Source of the DNA: Rhytidiadelphus loreus
Taxonomy: Eukaryota; Streptophyta; Bryopsida; Hypnales; Hylocomiaceae
Reading direction: 5' to 3'
Assembly: GCA_947034895.1 (NCBI GenBank)
Contig: OX344762.1
Location: 82,764,981-82,828,980 of the forward strand
DNA: 64,000 nt
A model generated the notes under the pieces. It made no database searches, was not told the origin of the DNA, and saw only the letters and a program-made list of their open reading frames with translations. Both the position numbers and the translations under genes were made by a program. This document shows positions 1 through 11,774 of the stretch, piece by piece. Every line of letters starts with the position of its first letter. Positions within the stretch are counted from its first letter, which is position 1.

Positions 1-1657
1 GAAGATTCATATATTGCATCTTCTAGGTGCATAGTAATAAACATGTTGCTTTTCCTCCAATTCATACATAAAAAACAAAAGGGGGCGGGTGTCATGCTCC
101 CATTGATTGTTAAGCTTTTACAAAAAAATTGAAAGGGATACACATGTAATTTTTCTATTGATTGTAAAACTTTTAGATTCAAAAATTTGAGCACATTGTG
201 ATAAACACTTGTGAAATGAATTCATGAATTGTGATTGTAAATACCCACTCTAAACCCATAATTTTAATTTTTGGAATTTGTTTGGATTGCAATTAATTTG
301 GGATATATCTGTATGAATTTGTGTGTATATATATGTATTAGTATATTCTTTATGTAGTTTGTATTTCATATATATTCCAAATTTTGTATCCTAAAGCATC
401 AAACTCCAATTGTTGAACAACCAAGATCATCTATTCAATGGCCAATCAACAGCTATTTTTTTCATCTCATCATCTAAGTAATGTCCAAGGCGACGCCTAT
501 AGTGGAGGGGAGGCATTTCTTTTGTAAAAAGATCAATGGATGTGGTTTTCTTACCATGCAAGTGGAGTGCGGGAATTGTAGAAACAAGAGGTGACATGCA
601 TCTTTTAGGTGCATAGTGAGATGTAAGCGATCAAAACTAATGAAAAAAATTCATTATTTACTTGATTGTCTAACTATGTGCCCAACTATTGTTTCTTTCT
701 ATTGGCACAATCCCCAAAGTTCCCTAAAACTTTTAAGTACCATTACTTTGGATCCAAGCATACAATTGAAAAAAGAAATTATATTTTTACAAAGCTTATA
801 CATATCCGCGTACGTCTTTAGTAAAAAATCTCACTTTCATCTTTTTTAAATGACTTTGTATGAACCTATCCAAGCCTCCTAAAAGTTCTACTATAACTTA
901 TTGTCCTTTAGGGGTTAATATACTCCGTACTATACATTTTGTTCATAAGAGAGAATGGTATGTATATACAAGCATTTGTTGATTGTATGTGGGAATAGGA
1001 ACCTTGTGGCACTTAGAGATGACCTCCATTCTTTTAGATTTGCATTTCTTTCTTTGAAGAAGAATATTTATTGTTTGTAGTCCACAAGAACAATGAATAG
1101 ATTTAGGAAAGGAAATGGTTTGTAGGTAACAAACTATGTAGTACGGGTCAATATTATGTTTAGACAATTGTCTTCCATATTACATCATGGAGTATCATTG
1201 TAAGTTTCAATTCAAAATATCTCACAAGGATTCCACTTCCAATACCATAATTAGAATCTCAATTCTAAAAAACAAATTCATTATATCTTGAAAATAAATT
1301 GAAAGGTCTTTCTAATATACTTTACAATTATTGCTCAGGAGGATAACTCCTTGTAATTTAAGGTATACACTTGAGTTAAGAGGGTATTTGATGTGGGGCT
1401 ATTTACCTTAATTATTGAATTTAAGATGACCGTATTTTTACATAAAATGCTAAAAAAGGCATATTTCAATACCCTATAGTTTTTATAAATTCATTCATGC
1501 AAGTTTTTAAATGTGGCTATCTTACATATAAAATTTAAGTGTCTAATTTTCTCCCATCCCCACCCTTCTTCACAAATTTTCTCTTCCAACTAGTGCAACT
1601 ATGTATGGGTATACATTGTGAAACCAACAATAATCAATTGAATTCAAGTGACAATTT
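1..1657. other. AT-rich intergenic DNA, no gene seen
   Basis: No frame carries a recognisable domain and the open frames are short. The only structured item is a right-hand terminus of the TTAACCCC family (CCTTTAGGGGTTAA) at about 905-918, whose left partner I could not place. Confidence 0.6.
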
Positions 1658-2546
1658 TTAACCCCTAAATGCTAATTGTCTAGTGAATCAGTAATTGAAA
1701 CTTTGGGTAGGTTCCTATGAAGTCAATTTTGGTCAAATGTTCATAAAATTTTGACACAAGATGTAAACATGTATCCTCTTAGTGGAAACATAATTTTTTT
1801 TAGCTCTAAACTTTTTGGTAGCCCTTGCAATTTGGGCATCTTTGGGGCATCTTTTACAAAAACTCTCATCAACTATTGGAATTTGGCATATATGTTACTA
1901 ATAAAATATGGCATATAGTTATAAAAAACAATTTAGTTCTCAAATCACTTTCTTAGAGGAGTCAAACTTTATTAGCTATGTTAGGGTGATTTCAAGAAAA
2001 AACCTTTTTCTTCTAACCTCAAGCCCTATTATCTTGCAGTATGTGAAGTCAAAGTTTTTGAAATTTTTCCCATATATTCTAAATTTTTGTCTCTAATTTT
2101 TAATCATTTCGATTTCAAATAAAAAAATATCTCATTGCATAAGAAATCATCAAAAAAGACTAGTGTATTGCCAATGCACTTAACCTCTTTACATTGCAAA
2201 TTGATTCAGATTTTTCATGAGTGAATCTAACATCATATATTTATGAATAGTCAAAATCTTCATTTTTGTGTCAACTAAAAATTTTACTCCAAGAAGGCTT
2301 GAAGTTTGTTGATCCTAGTTCGCAAGAATGAAAATTAAGATTTTTTTTCTCACTTCAAACATTATAATCTTTCAATCCACATGGTCAAATGGGCTGAAAT
2401 TGTTTCCACACATTATTATAACTATATAATACACTTTTATATAGTTGGATTTTTAAATTTTAAGAAAAAAATTTAGACAATGCATCAAAAATTGGCAATT
2501 TTGGATTTTTCCTCTTCCAAAACACTTTCTAGTCTTTAGGGGTTAA
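1658..2546. mobile_element. Putative TIR element, TTAACCCC-terminus family (0.9 kb)
   Basis: The left end reads TTAACCCCTAAATG and the right end is the reverse complement of TTAACCCCTAAAG, so about 13 bp of terminal inverted repeat bounds 889 bp of AT-rich DNA. There is no coding capacity. The same termini bound other repeats in this window (6283-9412, 9409-10061, 32478-32691). I could not identify a convincing target-site duplication, so the boundary call rests on the termini alone. Confidence 0.45.
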
Positions 2547-5500
2547 TAACATTGAACACTTTAGAATTCCTAATGAAACTATCTCATGAAAATCTCATTT
2601 AATACGAGTGTGATTAACACATATGGCTTCAAAGATTAGATTTAAATGAACTATAAATTCTATCCTCATATTGTACAATTTTCAGTTTGTTGAATCCACT
2701 AAGGTAAACCTCCCTATTCATACAATGTGACAATTTTTCTACTTTTTGTTGATGTCTTACATTTACATTTTATTTTATTTATATGTACACTACAAGTACC
2801 ATGTCATTATTTTGGTCCACCACCCTTTATTGTAGATTTTCTTGACTATGTTCATTTTATCATCCATATGAAATTATTTGTCCACATCTATACTCATCAT
2901 ACTATGAAAAATTTGCACGGCTTCTATTTGTCAAGGCTAACTTATTAATAAAAATTCCTATTATATGATGTTTTTACATACCCTAATTTATATATATTAG
3001 AGTGTGTAACATTTCATGAACTCTATAGTAGTTCTACAAATTATATAAAATTTGTCCCCTTTAAATTAAATGAACCCTATCTTTTAACTCACGTAATTTT
3101 CTAAAAACTATGAGTGTTCCCCCCTGAAGTTATCGATTTGATGAATTTTAGAGTTAGTAGCACCATTCTCGTTTCCTATATAGTTAAAATTTTCCACAAA
3201 ATTTAAACTATCAATACTTATTGACCCTTACTATACAATGGTTGTAACCTTTGCCGGTTACCTTTTAAAAATACTTCAACACCAATCTATGTAACTATGT
3301 AGTCATGTTGTAGTACTTAAATATACTTTTATCTACCTTCTTCTTTCTCTTTTTGGTTAATTTTTATTGATGTAGTACGTTATGCTTGCAAGTATGCATT
3401 CAATCAAACAAACTAGTATTCATATACTCACAATTTTGATGAGGAATAGGCTAAGGTTCTGAGAATGTGATGGCATCTCTTCTAAAGTGGACTTCTTAGT
3501 TTTATTTTTAGCTTTTCAAAACTTGTCTTTGTTTTTTGGTCAATTTTCCATGTTTACTTAATGGATGATTGTGAAGATATTACTATACTACTTGCGTGGT
3601 GGTGAGGAAGTGAAATGTTTGGTTCAATGTCAGAGCGCCCATGCTCACTTCATTACTTTGTTTGATTGTTAATTGTGCTAGCTCTAGACTAGTAAATGCT
3701 AGAAATGAATCAGAACACTAAGGCAACCCTGTTGCTTTCATTATGAAAATCCAAACCTTTGTCACTTCTCACTCATCGGAGGCTGAAAATGATCTAATGT
3801 TAGTAGCAAAGTCAGCCCTACCTTTTGTTGTTTGTGACTTTTTTCACTCATCCTACATTTTGTTTTGTTGCTATTTTAGGAAATAAAAAGCAACGAGGTT
3901 CACCATAGTGGAGGTTGTGCCTTGTTCACCTTTGTACGCAAACTGGTCGAGAGAGAGAGCTCATCACCACTTAGTTCTTCTCACTAGGGTTTGAAGCATG
4001 AATCAATACTTAGGTTGTAGAATTTCATTTATGAAGTGATATTGTGAGCTCTTTCTAGTTCATTTTTTATTATGTGAGTAGGTTCAAATGTCAATTTCTG
4101 TGACTTGAAATGTCCTCCAGGATGCCGGGCATTGTCAATTTCAAATGGTAACATGTATCCTAATGTGAATCACAATAATGGTTTACATTTTAGAATATAA
4201 AAAATTTAAACAAAGTGAGTTAAATTACATGTTAGGAAGTATTAGAACGGCAAATAAAACCTAACTATAGATTAGGAAGTTTTCCAATAGAATACAATAG
4301 GAACTTAGGAAAATTAGTACTAAAATTTCAAATACAATTAGGTAAAAACAAAGGGAAAAATCTAGGAGAAAAAATGGAGATTTAAAACTAAAAAAAGTTA
4401 AGCAAGATTTGGTAAAATAACCAAATTAGGCTAATGGAAAAATGATGATAAAATAAAAAAAACAAAATATTAAGTAAGAAAATGAAAATAGAATTAAATA
4501 GGAAACCAAAAAGATAACAACCACAAACAAAAGCAAACCCAAATGAAACAAAACACTGGGAGTAGGAATTGAAATTAGAATTAAATTGCAAACCGAAAAA
4601 ATAAGAAGTACAAAGAATACAAAAGTGAATTAAAAACAAAAGAGTAAAGTAGGAAATGGAATTAAAAGTAGAGTGAAAAACACCAAAAAAATAAATAAAT
4701 AGAAGCAAACACAAAAGAAGTTAGTGAACTAAAATTACTTGTAAAACATTAGAGTAGTGAAAAAAACACTAAAAAGGGGGTTTTGCACTAATTTAGGGGT
4801 CTGACACTAAATTAACACAATTTACACCAAATTGGTGCAGTTCTAGTAATTTAAAGCAATTTGCACTCATTTGGCTTTTTTTACACTAAAATAACAATCT
4901 TATAGTAAATGAAGGTAGGATAAAAGTAGTTAGTATAAACTAATCTATCAGGGAGTTTGATATTAGCAAAATTAGGGTTTGGCTCTCTCCTTTCTCTTGC
5001 AATTTTGAGTGTGTGCATGTGTTTTGTGAGAAATTGTGTGATTTATGGGTGTTTTAGCAAACAATGGTAGGACAATTTGTCAAGTAGGTTTCACCGTTTT
5101 TGAGGTCAGATGGAAAAGTGTTTGAGAAGGAGGGGAGAATTTGAAGTGCGATTTGAATTGCCCACTTTGGCAAGCAATAGCAAGAGCATAGCAACTTGAA
5201 TGTAGCTAAAAATTGGTGGAGAGATACGCCTTCAAGCTATCTTTCAAAAAAGTCTAGGCTTGACCCATTTGGAGCATAGACGAGGCATTGATGACCGATT
5301 TAGTGAGTAAAGAGGTTAGCTGCCACCACCAAGGAAGATTGCCAACTTTGGCGAGCGATTGCGAGAGGTTGACACAGCCAAATGGCTTGAATTTTTTGGA
5401 AGTTTCAAGCAAAGACGAAGATAGAACAACCAAATTAATACATGGAGGTATGTTGTCATGCTGCGGTAATTATTTTTATCTTTTAAACTGTTTTATGACC

Positions 5501-6282
5501 CTTTTTTTGCTATATTGAATAATAAAAAACTATAATGATTGATTACAATATCTTCTTGCATTGTTTGGATTGAATGAAGGTATGCATATGCATTGGATTC
5601 TCTTGTGGGATGTGAATGTTTATAAAGAGATGCATAAATGTAAGCTTTGATTTTTAGGGTTTTAGGGTTTTAGGATAAGTGCAGAAGTGCTATCAAATTT
5701 AGATAAAATTAGGGTTTGTTAGTATGTGTAACCAATAGGGAGGCACTATTTTAATGGTTTAAAATGAGATGCATGTCTTAGCATTGACTTATGAAACTAA
5801 GTAGGAGTGTAAAAAAGGCAATGCATGTGAAATTTAGTTGTTCTTTGGTGAGTTGATGTATGTTAAAAATTATTTTTTAAGACTCTGTTTGGCCATTTGG
5901 GATCCAAATTAGAAGTTTTTATTGGGATTTTGGTTTCGGAAGATGCCTTAGCCTCATAGACCGTATTTTAGAGTAATTTTGGGGCATTAGGAGGCATATT
6001 TTGGGTGATTTAGGGATGTTGCCTCTTTTTCACTTATAATCATTTAATAAAAAATCTACCAAAAATACTTATTAGAAGTCCATTGCTTGGAAGGCCAATG
6101 GATTTAGAATCCCAAACACTCCCCCTTCTCCAAGTCTAGGGGTGGTTTTTTCTCCACTTGGCAAAAATCACTCACACCTAGCATAACCAAGTAGGAGAAT
6201 TTTTTGTGGTTTGGAATCTGTTGTGTGCAAAGCAATAAGTTTATAGATCTCTGTGATGTGACCTTGAGATATAAATATTGTT
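2547..6282. other. AT-rich intergenic DNA with purine-rich tract and telomere-like triplet
   Basis: No gene is supported. About 4190-4740 is strongly A/purine-rich on the + strand, which makes a long but meaningless Phe/Leu-rich open frame on the minus strand. At 5651-5674 three consecutive TTTTAGGG units occur. Around 5160-5380 a short stretch (ttgcccactttggcaagc / ttgccaactttggcgagc) is loosely duplicated about 190 bp apart. Confidence 0.5.
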
Positions 6283-9200
6283 TTAACCCCTAAATGATTT
6301 GGACTATGTTTTTACTAAAACTACTCTAAAACTGTCATCTCTAGGACAAATACCAAATTTTAGGAAAAAATCATTTTTAGATACACGTAATTGTAGGATC
6401 TTGTAGTGCATTGGTTTGAAAAGATGTAGAATTTTTTTTAGAAATTTCCACTAAGTAGATTGCAAGATATTAGTGTTTGAAGTGACAAAAATCCTTTTTT
6501 GGCCCTACAAAAACCTAAGCAGCTGCACTTCACAACTCACAAGCTCACATTTGTATGAAAAAAGGTCCAAATTGGTAGTTATTCTTTGGATTCCTGTAGA
6601 TAAGCTTTGGACATAATTATTAAATTAAACAAAACCCAAGGCTAATAGTATGATTCGTTCCTAGGGAGGTCTTTTCTAATAGGGATACTTACTACAACGA
6701 CACTAAGACGACAAACAAGAGAACAAAACACCCATATACATCATACTTCCAACTAGAATTAACTTAATTACCTCACAATTTGTTAATTAATTCTTTTATT
6801 TATTTATTTTTATTTCATTAATTAATTTTCACTCTCCACTCTTATAACCACCAAGGATTAATTTCACCCCATTTGGCTTGATCTTCAATCTTCAAATTGG
6901 ATTCTTTTATCTTTTCACCAAATCGGAATTGGTACTGCTGCTGGTACAGGCTCAGCGACGATCTCCCAACTTGGCTTGCTGTAACTCCCAGCCTTCTTTC
7001 TCCAACTTGGTCAAATCACTTTCCAGTAATTTTTGTCTCCAGATAGGGCGCAACCAAATCTTCCAACTAGGATTCTTTAACTTTTGCTCTTAATCTTCCA
7101 TCCTCACTTGTAATCCTTTCACTTCCGACTTGGACATTTCAACTACTCTTCTGCCTTGAAGACTTTTCCTAATTGGATAATTTTCTTCCACTCATAATTG
7201 TCACTCTTACGAATTGGATCACTTCTCACAGCAGTCTGTTATCTCCAATTCGGTAAAACACACAGGACCATAACTCACAAACAACTCCGAACCAAATTGG
7301 ATCATACATTCAATCAGTCATTCTTTTCCAATTCGGCCAAACATCCAAACTGCCAAACTCCAACTTGGCTAACATCACATCAACTTATTAAACATTCAAA
7401 TTGGACTCATGCACTAGCATACAGACCAACAATCAGGAAACACCAATTTGCTTAAATCACATTTTATTAAGCCGAATTGGTGAACATATCACCGTTTCAA
7501 AATATTGTTTCACTAATTGATTCACTCAAAATTAGCTACTGTTTCGTATTCTCCAACTTGGACACTTCAACTTCCACGCCTAATTGGATCTAATCTCTCA
7601 TAACATCTCCATTAAGAACAAACATAAAGATGCTAAATCCCAACTTGCTTCACTGCATCTATTACCAATTTGGCTAAACAACAATCTTGCCCAAACTGGT
7701 CTCACTCCACAAAGATTTCTCCATCATGCTTCCATTATAATAACACCCCAAATTGGACCCGCATCATCATGCATAACTCCAAATAGGATTTAATCATTCA
7801 CACAGCCATCATTACGATGTTGTCTCTCAACTACCGATTTGGACTTAAGCTCTTCTGTTCCACACTCACAAATATTCCAAATCGGTTCTCTGCAGCAAAC
7901 CTGCAATCACTTACAGCTAATTCAACAGGCTCTGAACTACATATTAAAACACACCAATTAGGAAATTAATGCTTCAGCTCCTTCACGATCAATTCCAAAT
8001 TGGATCTTTGCAGCACTCTTCAGCTGCTACTCACTTGAACTACCCAATTGGACTTCACGCCCATCATTGCGGCCACCAATTTGGCCAATACACTTCCACT
8101 TTCCTCCATGTGAAACAACACACACATAAAAGCATACACAAACAATTAAGACTCACTTCCTCAATCACAAGCAAACATGCACCAAAACCAAATAGGAAAA
8201 CATAAACACAGCCATCACGACTGGAACTCGCACTCGCATCTCTCGCACAGTGGGTGCCTTCCAAATTGGAAAACTCCGCCTTAAAACCTTCAACTCGGCG
8301 GTTCCCTAACCAACTTGGTTATCACCTCAAAAAGCCACAAACTGCCAATTAGGAACCTCAATCATAACCGCAACAAAACTACAAAAGAAAACTTCCCAAC
8401 TTAGCATTCCTTCACGAAAATCCAACTGGGAATTAGCTGCAACCTTAACTGCACACCCTAGACCGAATTGGAACACAACTGGAAGACCTCCAGACAAGAC
8501 CATACCAACTCCGATTTGGAACAACACCCAGACTATTCCACTTGGAATAACAGTCTACAATTCCAACTCGGATCTTACATTCACGACTTCACACGTCACA
8601 GCCCAGCAACTTCCACCATTGTTTCCAAATTGGTTTTTAAACTTCAAAAACTGACCCTCCAAATAGGTTAATACACACTTGACATTGCCAATTTGGAACA
8701 TCATTCACACAAAATATAACCAAAATTATGCAAAACACACAAAAATAGACCCAAAATTTTACAAGAAAATAATCCTAATAGGGTATTTACAATTCCTTCT
8801 TCAAAGAAAATTGGCTACATGCTTGAATTTTTTAGATCATTTGGAACTGTACAACATATAGGAAAAACATAATAAGTAGAAAGAAGTAGAAAATGTTTCA
8901 AAATACTAAATTGTTAACAATTTATTTATAGAATTGAAAAATTCCAATCCCAATGGTTTTAATATTTTTATTGTTTCCAAAAATATTCAAAATTGAGTTA
9001 AATAAAGGACTTCAAAGTTGGTCTCCAAGTAGAGATTCTATAACTACCCACAAACTACCCCAAGTTGAAACTCCTCATAACTTTCATCTCATTAATCAAA
9101 ATTGAATGATTCAAAGCTTTCTACTTATATATAAATCTATAGAACCAATTTGAAATTTTTATTTCTTAAATAAGTTTTTTTTAAAAGAGATTTTTGTTGC

Positions 9201-9412
9201 TTAGGTTGCCCCCTAAGCAATGAGATCTACAAATCATACAATAACTTTATAACCATTTAGTCAAAAGTTACAGATTTTTTTGGGCCCTTAAGCTATTCCT
9301 TGGGTACATGCTATGTGAGAATTTCAAAGAAAAAAATCAAAACTCCATTCGTAGTGAGTTGTCCAAAATCACTATGTTGCCAAAAAAACGCAGTTTGGGC
9401 ATTTAGGGGTTA
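6283..9412. mobile_element. Large TTAACCCC-terminus element hosting a nested palindrome-array element
   Basis: The element starts TTAACCCCTAAATG and ends with the inverse at 9399-9412. Its flanking parts (about 6283-6615 and 8805-9395) align by eye with 44237-44560 and 44560-45480, where the middle 2.2 kb is absent. That places the palindrome array as a secondary insertion. A third, partial copy of the right-hand part is at about 58940-59226 and also ends in a TTTAGGGATTAA terminus. No open reading frame of note. Confidence 0.5.
6628..8791. repeat. Palindrome-array element, copy 1 (CC-N-A-N-T-N-GG motif)
   Basis: About forty copies of a 9-bp degenerate palindrome (CCAAATTGG, CCAATTTGG, CCAACTTGG, CCAATTAGG, CCAAATCGG, CCGAATTGG and similar) occur in roughly 1.9 kb from 6870, spaced irregularly at about 20-80 bp, mostly 30-45. 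Spacers are A/C-rich on the + strand and poor in G, so much of the G sits in the motif. Both edges carry a short direct repeat resembling TAATAGGGATACTTAC. Reading frames are not kept between motifs, so this is not coding. A co-linear second copy lies at 45965-48003. The element class is unknown to me. Confidence 0.7.
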
Positions 9413-10061
9413 ACCCCTAAATGTCCAAGGCATTTTTTGAGCTTCTTGGAATTTGCTCTACATTGAACAAAGTGCCAACATTTTGATAAGTTTTATCAAT
9501 TTTATTTGAATTTTAACCTTAAAAATTCAAACTAAACATGTTAGAAATCACATGGAAAGAGAAAATACAACAATATCATTTATAGATCGAAAGGTTATAA
9601 TGTTTGATCATGAGGGTGTTAAAATTGTGAAAGTGATATAAAGTCTTCAATCCTATTTTACATATCAAATAAAAAAATTGGTCACTAAGAAAATATGAGG
9701 TTAAAGGACATAACATGCATAACTCCAATCAATTTACAATTCTTCAAAATCTACTTTGATTTTTTTAAAGTGAATTTTTAGTGTGATTTTTTCTCCAAGG
9801 TTTAGTCAATATTTGAGACTCATTTCCAAAAATCTTCAACACTAGAAAATCACGATTTGCAGTGGACACCTTTGCACATAATCTTGAATAGAAAAATTAT
9901 AATCATTCATTTTCAAAACTGAATTTTTGATGCAAAAAGTAGACTTCAAAAATGATTTTTTGAAAATATAAACTATAAAAAATAGCAAATTGGTCAGATT
10001 TTATGTAACACCAAAGTATTGTTGACACCAAAATTTTGTGCTTGAGGCATTTAGGGGTCAA
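9409..10061. mobile_element. TTAACCCC-terminus element, 0.65 kb, abutting the previous one
   Basis: Bounded by TTAACCCCTAAATG on the left and its inverse (CATTTAGGGGTCAA) on the right. It aligns by eye with 41076-41743, which carries degraded versions of the same two ends, so the unit is repeated as a whole. It shares the TTAA at 9409-9412 with its left neighbour. Confidence 0.5.
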
Positions 10062-11429
10062 ATGGCTACAAGGAATGCTTTTGCACAATGATTGTGAGAA
10101 GTTTTGATTAGATTTTAAAGATGCTTATCAAGGAAGCAAAGTATTTTTAACTCCTAAATGACTAAGCCTTTTCAAGTGTGTTTTGACTATGAAAAAAGAG
10201 CATGGGCTTATAGTTATCTCCATTGAAGCAAATTGATTTTTTTTCAAAATCTAACCATATGGATGTTTAAAGAGCTTGCTTATTAGTATCCACACTAATT
10301 TTGTGTGCAAAATTACATAAGAGTTGTGAGATTATAACAAGAGAAATGTACATTTTTTCTTTTTAGTACGATGCCCCTCCCCACAATGCTTCAAAAGTTT
10401 GCACATAAATTTTTTATGAGGTTTGGAAGTGACATGAATAACTAAAAATTGTGTTAGCACACTAAAATGCCCTTTGTAAAAAACCTAATATCACTTGAAA
10501 AGCTATTAAACTCATTACACAATCCACCTTGCAATTGTTTAGATGCAATCTTTTTTATAAGTATAAATCACAAATAACTCTAAATCAACACTTTCTTATT
10601 TAAATTTTCAACAGTGAAAATCATGAACACACTTTACTCTTTCCATTGGGACCATTTTCAAAGTAAATGAATAAGTACAAGTTTTTAGATCTCAAATCAA
10701 ATGAACATGCTCAAAGTTGGAAAATGAAGTAAAATTAGCAAGATTTACTCTTCCACTAATAGACATGTATGACTTTGGAGACCTCTCAACAATCAAATTT
10801 GTATTTTTTTCAGTGAAAAATGAAAGTTTTTAATAGTTAACCCTAAAAACTGCCCAATTTTTTATTTTAAAACGGTCAAACAAATTTAATTGCCCACTGC
10901 AAAATAAGCTTGAAATTTTAGATGGACCATATATGGTCGCTCAAGCAATTATGGATTAACAATGTAATCACTATCGTGATTGTGCTAGTATTGGATGAAC
11001 TAGAGCAACTAATGATATTAGATTCTGGATTCTAACGTCAATGCCGGTAAACTTGGTGGTATTTCATGGGCCATTCTGACATTTACATGTGCTTGCTGTG
11101 TATACAAAGTACATCAAAGATATACAAAGTAATGTGCAAATTGCATTTCATCCACAACATTGAGCAATGTTAAACTTGGATTTCTATTCCTCCCTCCATG
11201 CATGCTTCCTAAAATTTTGATATCTACCTTATCATATACACCTAGTGACATTGTGTCTTCAGCAATATAGACTAATTTTTGACTAAGGTATAGTAGGAAG
11301 TCTATGAATTGTCCCTTTCAGCCTACCTAACTCATCAATGACGCTAATAGATATTTCAAAGAACATATCACTTGTTCCTTAATAAAGGACACATTTAGAA
11401 CCTAGTGGATTTATAGACCTTGGATTAAG
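10062..11429. other. AT-rich intergenic DNA
   Basis: No gene seen. A further left-type terminus (TTAACTCCTAAATG) begins at about 10147 without an identified right partner. Confidence 0.5.
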
Positions 11430-11583
11430 TAAAGTAAGTGAGCCCATTATGTAGGCCAAATGGGAGCAAGATCATTGTAAGCAAAATCATATTAGTGGTG
11501 TCCATTTGAGAACTTGAATGTACATCACCATTAAAATTTTGTCCTCAATGACCTTGCTCCCATTAGTGAATTCATTTACCTTA
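11430..11583. mobile_element. Foldback MITE, copy A
   Basis: The sequence is an imperfect hairpin. The left arm (TAAAGTAAGTGAGCCCAT, then ATGGGAGCAAGATCATTG) pairs with the right arm (CAATGACCTTGCTCCCAT, then CATTTACCTTA). It is homologous over its length to the hairpin at 11611-11774. The ends fit insertion at TA. Confidence 0.6.
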
Positions 11584-11610
11584 CCTTGGACTAAGTTTGT
11601 GACCTTGGAC

Positions 11611-11774
11611 TAAGGTAAATGAGCCCATTATGGGCCAAGTGATGGGAGCAAGTTCATTGTAGGCAAAATCATATTAGTTGTGTACATTTCAAAACTTGAA
11701 TGTGCACCACCATTATAATTTGGTCAAGAATGGTCTTGCTCCCATTTGTGTCCACAATGGGCTCATTTACCTTA
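11611..11774. mobile_element. Foldback MITE, copy B
   Basis: Starts TAAGGTAAATGAGCCCAT and ends with the reverse complement, giving about 19 bp of perfect terminal inverted repeat and partially paired arms of about 70 bp. TA sits at both ends, as expected for a TA-targeting Tc1/mariner-type or related MITE. Copy A lies 27 bp upstream in the same orientation. Confidence 0.65.

Noticed and set aside
4388..4714. Minus-strand 108-codon frame rich in Phe and Leu, resembling a membrane protein
   Set aside because: It is the complement of an A-rich tract and its hydrophobicity follows from composition.
6878..8671. Several open frames of 60-85 codons across the first palindrome array
   Set aside because: They switch frame and strand between motifs, lack domains and begin at random Met or alternative codons. 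They are by-products of the array.
6870..8700. CArG boxes (MADS-domain sites)
   Set aside because: CArG boxes are 10 bp, CC(A/T)6GG. The motif here is 9 bp and often has C or G inside, so it is a different pattern.
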